Shown one piece after another: positions 45,494 through 53,761 of a stretch of DNA of 64,000 bases. The notes under the pieces were generated by a model. The model was not told the DNA's origin, searched no databases, and saw only the letters and a program-made list of their open reading frames with translations. How positions within the stretch are numbered: the stretch's first letter is position 1; each line of letters begins with the position of its first letter. This DNA comes from an uncultured Kordiimonas sp. (GTDB lineage Bacteria > Pseudomonadota > Alphaproteobacteria > Sphingomonadales > Kordiimonadaceae), in assembly GCA_947503575.1 (NCBI GenBank), contig CANNDZ010000001.1, positions 62,001 through 126,000 of the forward strand. The letters are read 5' to 3'. A program made the translations under genes and the position numbers.

Positions 45494-46303
45494 ATGAATG
45501 AAAACGTCACTCTGAAGACAAAAAAGGCAGCCGGCAATGGCCCAACAGAAGAGCAAGTCCTTTCGGTGCACCATTGGACGAAGGATCTGTTTTCTTTCAA
45601 GACAACCCGGCCCGATGGTTTTCGCTTCCGGTCGGGCGAATTCATTATGCTAGGGTTGCAGGTAGACGGAAAACCCCTGATGCGCGCTTATTCGGTGGCC
45701 AGTCCAAACTGGGATGAAGAACTGGAGTTTTTCTCCATTAAAGTACCAGATGGCCCACTGACATCGCGGCTTCAAAACATAGTCCCTGGCGACACCATCA
45801 TGCTGGGCCGCAAGCCGGTTGGCACTTTGGTTCTGGATGCGTTGAAGCCGGGCAAAAACTTATATCTACTCTCAACCGGAACCGGCTTTGCGCCATTTGC
45901 CAGCATTGTGCGAGACCCCGAAACATATGAAAAGTTCGAGCGGGTTATCGTGACCCACACCTGCCGCGAAATCGCTGAGCTAGGATACAGCAAGCAAACG
46001 ATAGAGGAACTCAGAAACAATGAGTTTTTGGGCGAAATGGTGGACGGCAAACTGTTCTATTTCGATAGCGTTACCCGCGAAGCTCATGATCGTGTCGGCA
46101 GAATAACAACGCTGATCGAAAATGGCGGCCTTTTCGAAGCCGTGGGCCTAGAACCCTTTAATCCGGAAGTAGACCGTGGAATGATCTGCGGCTCTACTGC
46201 GATGCTTCAGGACACCAAAGCTTTGTTGGAAAAAGCTGGCCTGACTGAAGGGTCAAATGCCTCCCCGGCAGAGTTTGTTATTGAAAAAGCCTTTGTCACC
46301 TGA
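45494..46303 (+). CDS. fpr: Ferredoxin--NADP(+) reductase
   Basis: A 269-residue flavoprotein of the bacterial FPR type. FAD site RAYSVASPNWDEELEFFSIK, NADP site LLSTGTGFAPFASIVRDPETYEKF and VIVTHTCREIAELGY, later GMICGSTAMLQDTKALLEKAG, and the C-terminal EFVIEKAFVT typical of the alphaproteobacterial form. It moves electrons between NADPH and ferredoxin or flavodoxin, supporting Fe-S and oxidative-stress functions. AGGACACCTACT precedes the ATG. Monocistronic, followed by tRNA-Arg on the opposite strand. Confidence 0.95.
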   Translation: MNENVTLKTKKAAGNGPTEEQVLSVHHWTKDLFSFKTTRPDGFRFRSGEFIMLGLQVDGKPLMRAYSVASPNWDEELEFFSIKVPDGPLTSRLQNIVPGDTIMLGRKPVGTLVLDALKPGKNLYLLSTGTGFAPFASIVRDPETYEKFERVIVTHTCREIAELGYSKQTIEELRNNEFLGEMVDGKLFYFDSVTREAHDRVGRITTLIENGGLFEAVGLEPFNPEVDRGMICGSTAMLQDTKALLEKAGLTEGSNASPAEFVIEKAFVT

Positions 46304-46376
46304 CGCCATCGGCGCAGGAAAGATTTCATCCGATACCGCAGTTTTACTATTACCTTGATGATACTGACCGAAGAAA

Positions 46377-46453
<77 letters not shown>

Positions 46454-46797
46454 TAATCGGTTTGTGGACGGCGCGGAACCTACACGCCGGAATCGATTCT
46501 GGCAAGCCTTAAAACATTAACGAGCTGACGCCGAAATGTTAATTTTTTTGCCAAAATACCCACCTCCTAATCACTCAAGTCCTGATATTTAAAAATTTCT
46601 GAAACTTTATTTCTTTATTCATTTCAAAGTCTTGAGTAAAAAAGTGGGCAATTTGATAAAATTTTATCCTTTTGATTACCAGAGATTAACAGCCAGGGCC
46701 TTAAAACCTGCTCAACGACGCCGAGTTAAGGATTGCGTGAGAGGTTACCATCTGATCGGCACGTTAAAACACACATTACACACGATTGGATAGAAAC
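46454..46797. other. AT-rich intergenic stretch before the first TonB-CTD gene
   Basis: About 340 bases with no open frame that looks coding. It must contain the tRNA-Arg promoter (minus strand) and the promoter of the gene at 46798. Long A/T runs at 46590-46670. Nothing else recognisable. Confidence 0.5.
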
Positions 46798-47166
46798 ATG
46801 TTGAAGAAATTTAATACAGTATTTGCCGCCGTTATTGCCCTGACCTTTGCCTTTGGCGCCGCTAGCACATCTGCAAGCGCAAGCGACATGAACAGCTGGA
46901 AACAAGCTGTGGCAAAGAAAGTCGCTAAGAAACAAAAATACCCTCGTGCAGCTCTGGCCCGCGAAATCGAAGGTCGTGCAAAAGTTCGCCTGGTCGTCGC
47001 TGCAGACGGTTCCATCGCAAGCCATGAAATTGTTGAAGAAACTGGCGAAGCAATTCTGGACAAGGAAATTTCAAAACTCGTTGGACGCTTGAATCCACTT
47101 CCAGCACTGCCAGAAGACCGCACTGAACTGTCGTTCGTGCTGCCGCTCAGCTGGACACTCAACTAA
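46798..47166 (+). CDS. Small exported TonB C-terminal-domain protein (copy 1)
   Basis: A 122-residue protein: cleavable signal peptide (FAAVIALTFAFGAASTSASA) followed directly by a TonB_C-like domain (KKQKYPRAALAREIEGRAKV, VVAADGSIASHEIVEETGEA, LSFVLPLSWTLN). There is no membrane-spanning anchor after the cleavage site and no proline-rich periplasm-spanning segment, so it cannot work as a normal TonB. It may bind receptors or peptidoglycan as a soluble periplasmic protein. The in-frame TTG at 46786 is a worse start. It has its own UUCG-loop terminator and a close paralogue 200 bp downstream. Confidence 0.87.
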   Translation: MLKKFNTVFAAVIALTFAFGAASTSASASDMNSWKQAVAKKVAKKQKYPRAALAREIEGRAKVRLVVAADGSIASHEIVEETGEAILDKEISKLVGRLNPLPALPEDRTELSFVLPLSWTLN

Positions 47167-47222
47167 GAAATTCTGTACGGGACCCGGTTTAAGTTCTGAG
47201 TAAATCCACCGTACAATGTGTG

Positions 47223-47257
47223 ACGGCATCTTCTTCGGAAGATGCCGTTTTTCTTTT
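47223..47257 (+). terminator. Intrinsic terminator, UUCG tetraloop
   Basis: Stem ACGGCATCTTC (47223-47233) with GAAGATGCCGT (47238-47248), loop TTCG closed by C-G, then TTTTTCTTTT. It ends the first TonB-CTD transcript. Confidence 0.93.
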
Positions 47258-47383
47258 AAATACAATTGTTTATGTTTTTTCTAGTTGTCAAAAATTGATA
47301 ACGTTTTGTTAATCAACATACGCCATAAAGTCGCCAGTCAACACTATTGGTGACTATATCCCCTCTGTTAGTGAGTATCACAC

Positions 47384-47743
47384 ATGCGTATTATCGTTTC
47401 TTTTCTCCTGGCCGCAGCTATGGCCGCCAGCGTTCTTTCATCGCCAAGCCGCGCTGCAGACACTATGGATGCCTGGAAAACACAAGTTGTTAAGGCTGTT
47501 GCCAAAAAACAGCGGTATCCCCGTTCAGCCCTCGCTCGTGAAGTAGAAGGTAAAGCAAAGATTCGCCTGACCGTTCTGTCGGACGGCACCATAAGCGGTC
47601 ATGAAATTGTTGAACCAACAGGCCAAAACGTTTTGGACAAAGAAATCCCTCGCCTTGTCAAACGCCTGAGCCCTCTACCTTCGCTGCCCGCTGGTCGTGA
47701 TGAAGTGTCTTTTGTTCTGCCACTCGACTGGTCGTTGAACTAA
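47384..47743 (+). CDS. Small exported TonB C-terminal-domain protein (copy 2)
   Basis: A 119-residue paralogue of the gene at 46798: signal peptide (IIVSFLLAAAMAASVLSSPSRAA), then KKQRYPRSALAREVEGKAKI, VLSDGTISGHEIVEPTGQNV and VSFVLPLDWSLN. The mature parts align without gaps and are mostly identical. It again lacks a retained anchor and proline-rich linker. The copies are separated by a terminator and a 130-bp spacer, so each probably has its own promoter. Convergent with nadB, with a strong terminator between. Confidence 0.87.
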   Translation: MRIIVSFLLAAAMAASVLSSPSRAADTMDAWKTQVVKAVAKKQRYPRSALAREVEGKAKIRLTVLSDGTISGHEIVEPTGQNVLDKEIPRLVKRLSPLPSLPAGRDEVSFVLPLDWSLN

Positions 47744-47771
47744 AAGCTGACACTCAGTAATTCTATTTTTT

Positions 47772-47807
47772 GCCGTGCACTGGACAATCCAGTGCACGGC
47801 TTTTTTT
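47772..47807 (+). terminator. Intrinsic terminator after TonB-CTD copy 2
   Basis: A 12-bp perfect stem GCCGTGCACTGG (47772-47783) with CCAGTGCACGGC (47789-47800), loop ACAAT, followed by seven T. It lies just beyond the nadB stop on the opposite strand. Confidence 0.93.
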
Positions 47808-49437
47808 ATTCCACACGGTCAGACACCGCACGCGAAAATGGCACTAGCGTTGTATCGTTTGCCTCTGGCAACATATCTGGATAATCGGCAGTAAAGTGCA
47901 ACCCCCTGGACTCCTTGCGCTTCTGCGCGGAACGAACAATCAGGTCGGCAACAGTTACCAAGTTTCGCAGTTCCAGCAAATCAGGTGTCACCCGAAAATT
48001 CCCGTAATATTCCTGAATTTCACCTGCCAGAAGATCAACACGCCTTTTGGCGCGCGCCAAACGCTTGTCTGTGCGAACAATGCCAACATAGTCCCACATA
48101 AAGCGTCGCAATTCTTTCCAGTTGTGGCTTACCACAACCTCTTCATCTGAGTCGGTAACTTTACTTTCATCCCAATCACGCGCAATGGCCGCAGGCGGAC
48201 AATTATCCTGACGGGCCAGAATATCTTCTGCGGCAGAGTCTCCTGTGACCAGGCATTCAAGCAGACTATTGGATGCCATACGGTTTGCCCCGTGTAACCC
48301 CGTATGGGAACACTCGCCAATTGCATAGAGCTGATCCAAGTCCGTGCGGGCGTGCGCATCCACATGAATACCGCCGCATGTATAATGGGCGGCTGGCACC
48401 ACCGGAATTTTGTCAGACGTAATATCAATACCCAATTTCAGGCAGTGCCGATAAATATTGGGGAAATGAGAGACAATAAAATCCGCATCTTTGTGGGTAA
48501 TATCCAGCCAGACATTATCAGCCCCGGTTCGCTTCATTTCATTATCAATGGCGCGCGCGACAATATCACGGGGCGCAAGCTCAGCTCGCTTGTCATACCG
48601 GAGCATAAAGCGCTCACCGTCAATGCCCTTCAAATAGGCGCCTTCGCCGCGCATCGCTTCAGTGATCAAAAAGGTTTTGGCGTCCGGGTGATACAGGCAC
48701 GTTGGATGAAACTGGTTAAATTCCAGGTTGGTTACCCGGCACCCGGCGCGCCATGCCATCGCAATGCCATCCCCGGTGGATGCGTCGGGATTAGAGCTGT
48801 ACAAATATACCCGGCTTGCGCCACCAGACGCAATAATTGTCGACCGTGCGGAGAAGGTCTCGACCCTGCCCTTTTTCATGTTCAACACATAAACACCGTG
48901 GGCTTGGTCGCTGTAGGAAGCCTTATGCTTCAGATGACGGTTGGTGATAACATCAATCGCGACATGCTGTTCGTAGACATCAATGTTTGGTTCTTCAAGC
49001 ACCCGTTCATTCAAGGTTTTTTGCACTGCCTTACCGGTGGCATCCGCCGCATGAATGATTCGCCTGTGGCTGTGACCACCCTCGCGCGTTAAATGGTAGT
49101 CATAACCATCTTCCTTAGGTTCATGGCCTGTGCGATCAAACTCCACCCCCAGGTCGATCAACGATTGAATAGCGGTCTTACCGCGTTCCACAACAAAGCG
49201 GACAGACTGCTCATCACAAAGTCCCGCACCCGCCACTAACGTATCGTCGATATGAGACTGTATCGAGTCTGTGGCCTCTAGCACTGCCGCTATCCCGCCT
49301 TGCGCCCACCGCGTGGACCCCCCCGAAATGCCCCCTTTCGACAACACAGCAACACGAAGATGCGGCGCAAGCTTTAGAGCCGCGGTTAAGCCCGCAGCGC
49401 CTGAGCCAATAATAACAACATCATAGGTACGGCGCAT
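47806..49437 (-). CDS. nadB: L-aspartate oxidase
   Basis: A 543-residue flavoprotein of the succinate dehydrogenase/fumarate reductase flavoprotein family. FAD site [39 protein letters not shown], active-site region [20 protein letters not shown], and the C-terminal helical domain expected for NadB. It oxidises aspartate to iminoaspartate, the first step of de novo NAD synthesis. The nadA and nadC genes are not adjacent. The ATG is one base after the TGA of an ABC ATPase gene (TGATATG), so the two are co-translated. Confidence 0.95.
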   Translation of the reverse strand: MRRTYDVVIIGSGAAGLTAALKLAPHLRVAVLSKGGISGGSTRWAQGGIAAVLEATDSIQSHIDDTLVAGAGLCDEQSVRFVVERGKTAIQSLIDLGVEFDRTGHEPKEDGYDYHLTREGGHSHRRIIHAADATGKAVQKTLNERVLEEPNIDVYEQHVAIDVITNRHLKHKASYSDQAHGVYVLNMKKGRVETFSARSTIIASGGASRVYLYSSNPDASTGDGIAMAWRAGCRVTNLEFNQFHPTCLYHPDAKTFLITEAMRGEGAYLKGIDGERFMLRYDKRAELAPRDIVARAIDNEMKRTGADNVWLDITHKDADFIVSHFPNIYRHCLKLGIDITSDKIPVVPAAHYTCGGIHVDAHARTDLDQLYAIGECSHTGLHGANRMASNSLLECLVTGDSAAEDILARQDNCPPAAIARDWDESKVTDSDEEVVVSHNWKELRRFMWDYVGIVRTDKRLARAKRRVDLLAGEIQEYYGNFRVTPDLLELRNLVTVADLIVRSAQKRKESRGLHFTADYPDMLPEANDTTLVPFSRAVSDRVE

Positions 49438-49438
49438 A

Positions 49439-50419
49439 TCAGGCAGCCTCTGTGCCTGATGACGGGCCTGGCGAGGGGCCAGATGAGCCGCTTGATGATG
49501 TCAACTGCAGGAAAATATCCTCCAGGTCGGTTTCATCTGTCGCAATATCCGTGATCGTAAGGCCAGCGGCTTGCACAGCGGCCAGAACCTCGCCAACGTT
49601 TGCACTGGCCTGGCTGATCTGAACTGCCAGATGGTTGGGGTCCCGCAAAGTTGACTTGAATACAGTCAGTGGTTCAGGTACCGCTTCCAGGGCTTCCGCC
49701 AGGGTGATGACCACCTCTTTTTCGTCGATACGCTTCAACAATTGGGTTGTGGGTTCGCAGCAAACAACTTCGCCGTGGTTTATAATAGCAATCGTATCGC
49801 ACAGCTCTTCCGCTTCTTCGAGATAATGCGTAGTCAACACAACGGTGGTGCCCCGCGCATGAAGGTCGCGTACATAATCCCAAAGTTGCTGACGCAGTTC
49901 AATATCAACCCCCGCGGTTGGTTCGTCCAAAACCAGTACTGGCGGCGTGTGGACCAACGCTTTTGCAACAAGCAGACGTCTTTTCATGCCGCCGGACAAG
50001 GACCGTGAGTACGCATCTGCTTTGTCAAGTAGACGTACTGCTTTCAGAAGTTCCTCGGTCCGTCTTTCTGATTTGGGAACACCGTACATCCCAGCTTGAA
50101 CTTCCAGCATTTCCCGCGGTGTGAAAAAGGCATCAAACATCAGCTCTTGTGGCACTATACCGATGTTAGCGCGTGCATTTCTGGGATTTTGGTCGATATC
50201 AAAACCCCAAATTGAGGCGTGTCCTTCGGTTTTGTTCACCAAACCTGCCAGAATATTGATTGTTGTTGATTTCCCCGCACCGTTGGGGCCCAAAAGCCCG
50301 AACATCGAACCGCGCGGAATCTCCAGGTCAATTCCTTTAAGGGCAACTTTGTCATCTGCGCCGCCACGGCCTCGGTAAACCTTCTTCAGGCCTTTGATAT
50401 CAATTGCGTTTTTGGTCAC
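49439..50419 (-). CDS. ABC transporter ATP-binding protein (CcmA/DrrA-like)
   Basis: A 326-residue ATPase: Walker [10 protein letters not shown], signature LSGGMKRRL, Walker [13 protein letters not shown], switch His in [14 protein letters not shown], and a C-terminal extension (about 235-326) ending in a Ser/Gly/Pro-rich tail. It resembles multidrug or ABC-2-type exporters. No permease gene is next to it: downstream is nadB and upstream, divergent, a zf-CHCC gene. The GTG at 50419 is chosen because AAGGAAC lies 6-7 nt upstream and family members begin near [12 protein letters not shown]; the longer frame to 50461 is unsupported. Confidence 0.9.
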   Translation of the reverse strand: MTKNAIDIKGLKKVYRGRGGADDKVALKGIDLEIPRGSMFGLLGPNGAGKSTTINILAGLVNKTEGHASIWGFDIDQNPRNARANIGIVPQELMFDAFFTPREMLEVQAGMYGVPKSERRTEELLKAVRLLDKADAYSRSLSGGMKRRLLVAKALVHTPPVLVLDEPTAGVDIELRQQLWDYVRDLHARGTTVVLTTHYLEEAEELCDTIAIINHGEVVCCEPTTQLLKRIDEKEVVITLAEALEAVPEPLTVFKSTLRDPNHLAVQISQASANVGEVLAAVQAAGLTITDIATDETDLEDIFLQLTSSSGSSGPSPGPSSGTEAA

Positions 50420-50580
50420 ACATAGTTCCTTGAGAGTTCTCTTCGCCCACTTCGAAGGCACGTTACGTCAATATCCGTAGTTTAGCAGCTTGTCGCTGAT
50501 ACAGAGCATAGTATATAGATCAACAGTCTGCTTAATAGCGCTGTACACCTCGCATTAGAATTCCCGAACGAGAGTATCCG

Positions 50581-50769
50581 ATGACACTTGAAGCTCCAGA
50601 AAAAATGATCGTCACCACAAAAACCGTTGCCTGTGATGGGGACGAAGGGCCGCTTGGTCATCCCCGTGTTTTCCTCACTATGGACGAAAACGGACAAGTT
50701 GAATGCCCATATTGTGATCGCCAGTATATTTTGCAAGGCGGGCCAACAGATCTGGCCAACAGCAAATAA
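50581..50769 (+). CDS. Small zf-CHCC zinc-finger protein
   Basis: A 62-residue zf-CHCC protein. Ligands are visible in ACDGDEGPLGHPRVFL (Cys, His) and VECPYCDRQYIL (two Cys). The family is related to the zinc-binding NDUFS6 subunit of mitochondrial complex I and is common as a free protein in alphaproteobacteria, probably in respiratory-complex assembly; its exact role is not established. A GAGAG ribosome site precedes the ATG. It is divergent from the ABC ATPase and 30 bases before polA, possibly co-transcribed with it. Confidence 0.92.
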   Translation: MTLEAPEKMIVTTKTVACDGDEGPLGHPRVFLTMDENGQVECPYCDRQYILQGGPTDLANSK

Positions 50770-50799
50770 TCATAGTCTGCAACACCCTGGAGAAAACGC

Positions 50800-53580
50800 A
50801 TGGCGAACGAGCGCACGCCGCACCTGTATTTGATTGACGGCTCGGGCTACATTTTCCGTGCATACCATGCGATGGCACATAGCCGCAAACCGTTAAGCCG
50901 CAGCGATGGGACGCCCGTTGGTGCTGTTTTCGGTTTCTCCAATATGCTGATGAAGCTTCTGCAAGACCTGGAAGCAGATGAAAAGCCAACGCATCTAGCC
51001 GTGATATTCGACACCAAAGGCAAGACGTTCCGCAACGATATATACGGTGATTATAAAGCCAATCGCCCGCCCGCACCAGAAGACCTGGTACCACAGTTCC
51101 CTCTTATTCGGGATGCCGTCAGGGCCTTTGGCCTGCCGTCTATTGAAATGGAAGGCTTTGAGGCAGACGACCTTATTGCAACATACGCGCGGCATGCCCG
51201 TGAAGCCGACTGGGACGTCACAATCGTCAGTTCTGACAAAGACCTGATGCAATTGCTGGATGCTGGCACCGACATGTTCGATACCATGAAGAACGTGCGC
51301 ACACCCGCCAGCAAAGTGGTCGAAAAATTTGGTGTTAACCCTGACAAAGTCATCGATGTGCAGGCACTCGCAGGCGATAGTGTTGATAATGTTCCTGGTG
51401 TGCCCGGCGTTGGTATAAAAACCGCAGCCCAGTTGATTACCGAATACGGTGACCTGGACAGCCTCCTTGAACGAGCACACGAAATCAAACAGCCAAAACG
51501 CCGTGAAACGCTGATAGAAAACGCCGAAATGGCGCGCATCAGCCGCCAGCTTGTAACGCTTGATCGGTTTGTCGACGTTACCGAAAAAATTGATGCCTTT
51601 GCCTTGTCCGCGCCCACCCCAGAACCTTTGCTTGCCTTTTTCGAGGAGCAGGAGTTTCGGTCACTTAAGGTGAAGGCACAGCATGCCTGGGGCGGTGACC
51701 TGCCACCTGACCTCGTGAGCGAGGAAGTCGAGGTTGTCGAAAAAAACTATGTTTGTATCACCGATGAAGCCACATTGACTGAGTGGATAGAACAGTCTAG
51801 GGCTGCTGGTGTCATTGCAGTTGATACCGAAACAACAGGCCTGGACGCAACATCCGCAGACCTTGTGGGTATTTCGATCGCAACCGCACCGGGCAAAGCC
51901 TGCTATATCCCGGTGGCGCATGGCGGCGCTGGTGGCGACCTGCTGTCAGAAAGGCCAGACCAGCTAGACAAAGCCGTCGTGCTAAATGCCCTAAAGCCAA
52001 TTTTTGAAGACCCTTCCATCATGAAGGTGGGGCAAAATCTGAAATACGATATGTCCATTCTTGCGCGCGAAGGCCTGACGCTTTCGCCAATAGATGACAC
52101 AATGCTGATTTCCTACGCCTTGGAAGCAGGGCTGCATGGACACGGCATGGATGAACTTGCAGGTATCCATCTGGACATCACACCTATTCCTTTCAAAGAA
52201 GTGGCAGGTACCGGTAAAAACCAGGTCACATTTGATCAAGTGCCCCTAGACCGGGCGACCGAATACGCCGCCGAGGACGCAGACATAACCCTAAGGCTAT
52301 ACAAGCTTTTGAAACCCAGACTGGCGTCAGAACGGGTCACGTCAGTTTATGAGACACTGGAGCGGCCCTTATCACCTGTACTGTCTTCTATGGAACGGGA
52401 AGGCATAAAAGTTGATGTCGGCACATTGACGAAGCTGTCTAATGAATTTGCGGAGGGCATCAGCCGTCTGGATGCAGAAATCCAGGCATTAGCCGGACGC
52501 CCCTTTAATGTGAATTCACCAAAACAGTTAGGGGAAGTTTTGTTTGATGACATGGCTCTGCCTGGGGGCAAAAAGTCATCCAAAACGGGGGCGTGGCAAA
52601 CCAACGTGGATGTACTGGAGAAGCTGGCAGCAGAGGGCCACACCATCCCGCAAAAAGTGATGGAATACCGGCAGTTTGCCAAACTGAAAAGCACTTATAC
52701 AGATTCACTCGTTACGCAGGTAAATATCAAAACTGGGCGCGTGCACACCAGTTTTCATATGGCATCCACAACAACAGGGCGCTTGTCTTCAAATGATCCC
52801 AATCTGCAAAACATTCCAATCCGCACCGCCGAAGGCCGCAAGATCAGACGGGCCTTTGTGCCGGAAACCGGCAATATCCTGATCGCCGCCGACTATAGCC
52901 AGATCGAGTTGCGCATATTGGCGCATATCGCCGAAATTGATGCCCTAAAGGAAGCCTTCGCAAACGGTACGGACATTCACGCGATGACAGCCAGCGAAGT
53001 GTTTGGTGTTCCCATCGAGGGCATGGACCCGATGGTCAGGCGACAGGCAAAAGCAATTAACTTCGGCATTATTTACGGCATATCGGCGTTCGGACTTGCC
53101 CGACAACTCGATATCGGGCGGAAGGAAGCACAAGGTTATATAGATGCCTATTTCGAACGTTTCCCAGGCATCCGGGCCTATATGGACAAAACCATAGAGT
53201 TCGGACGGGAGCATGGATATGTCGAAACCCTTTTTGGCCGCAAATGTCACATACGCGCCCTAACCGAAAAGAACCCGATGCACCGGGGCTTCGGTGAACG
53301 TGCAGCAATCAACGCACCCATACAGGGTACGGCGGCAGATGTTATCAGGCGGGCGATGATCCATATGCCACCCGCGCTGCAGGATGCTGGGTTAACCGAT
53401 ATTCGTATGCTTTTACAGGTGCATGATGAACTGGTGTTTGAATGCCCAGAAGGACGCGAAGAACTTGCAATTCCAGTTATCCGCAAAACCATGGCGGAAG
53501 CGTGCCAGCCCGTCATTGAATTGGACGTACCTTTGGTGGTGGATTGCGGAACGGGACAGAATTGGGAAGAAGCTCACTAA
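50800..53580 (+). CDS. polA: DNA polymerase I
   Basis: A 926-residue family A polymerase with all three domains: 5'-3' exonuclease (1-290; IFDTKGKTFRNDIY, GFEADDLIATYAR, GDSVDNVPGVPGVG), 3'-5' exonuclease (about 320-510; IAVDTETTGLDA keeps the catalytic Asp/Glu pair, with EYAAEDADITLRL) and polymerase (about 550-926; motif A AADYSQIELRILAHI, motif B RRQAKAINFGIIYGISAFGL, motif C LQVHDELVFE). It processes Okazaki fragments and fills repair gaps. GGAGAAAACGC precedes the ATG. A bidirectional terminator lies about 130 bases downstream. Confidence 0.98.
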   Translation: MANERTPHLYLIDGSGYIFRAYHAMAHSRKPLSRSDGTPVGAVFGFSNMLMKLLQDLEADEKPTHLAVIFDTKGKTFRNDIYGDYKANRPPAPEDLVPQFPLIRDAVRAFGLPSIEMEGFEADDLIATYARHAREADWDVTIVSSDKDLMQLLDAGTDMFDTMKNVRTPASKVVEKFGVNPDKVIDVQALAGDSVDNVPGVPGVGIKTAAQLITEYGDLDSLLERAHEIKQPKRRETLIENAEMARISRQLVTLDRFVDVTEKIDAFALSAPTPEPLLAFFEEQEFRSLKVKAQHAWGGDLPPDLVSEEVEVVEKNYVCITDEATLTEWIEQSRAAGVIAVDTETTGLDATSADLVGISIATAPGKACYIPVAHGGAGGDLLSERPDQLDKAVVLNALKPIFEDPSIMKVGQNLKYDMSILAREGLTLSPIDDTMLISYALEAGLHGHGMDELAGIHLDITPIPFKEVAGTGKNQVTFDQVPLDRATEYAAEDADITLRLYKLLKPRLASERVTSVYETLERPLSPVLSSMEREGIKVDVGTLTKLSNEFAEGISRLDAEIQALAGRPFNVNSPKQLGEVLFDDMALPGGKKSSKTGAWQTNVDVLEKLAAEGHTIPQKVMEYRQFAKLKSTYTDSLVTQVNIKTGRVHTSFHMASTTTGRLSSNDPNLQNIPIRTAEGRKIRRAFVPETGNILIAADYSQIELRILAHIAEIDALKEAFANGTDIHAMTASEVFGVPIEGMDPMVRRQAKAINFGIIYGISAFGLARQLDIGRKEAQGYIDAYFERFPGIRAYMDKTIEFGREHGYVETLFGRKCHIRALTEKNPMHRGFGERAAINAPIQGTAADVIRRAMIHMPPALQDAGLTDIRMLLQVHDELVFECPEGREELAIPVIRKTMAEACQPVIELDVPLVVDCGTGQNWEEAH

Positions 53581-53709
53581 CCAGCGCAATGTTTTAGTCT
53601 GTGTTCCCCGGCCTGCGCTGAAACACGGCGTCCAAAAGTGGCGCTATTGAATGGATAGAACGCTTTGCAGACGGGCCATAGCAACCCTCTCTTATATTGA
53701 CGCCCAACA

Positions 53710-53738
53710 AAAAAGGGTGGCCTTTGGCCACCCTTTTT
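53710..53738. terminator. Bidirectional terminator between polA and a TonB receptor
   Basis: AAAAAGGGTGGCC (53710-53722) pairs with GGCCACCCTTTTT (53726-53738), loop TTT. The A/T arms give a U tract on either strand, so it can end both convergent transcripts. Confidence 0.93.
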
Positions 53739-53761
53739 CAATTTCTTTGGATAAACTCGAC

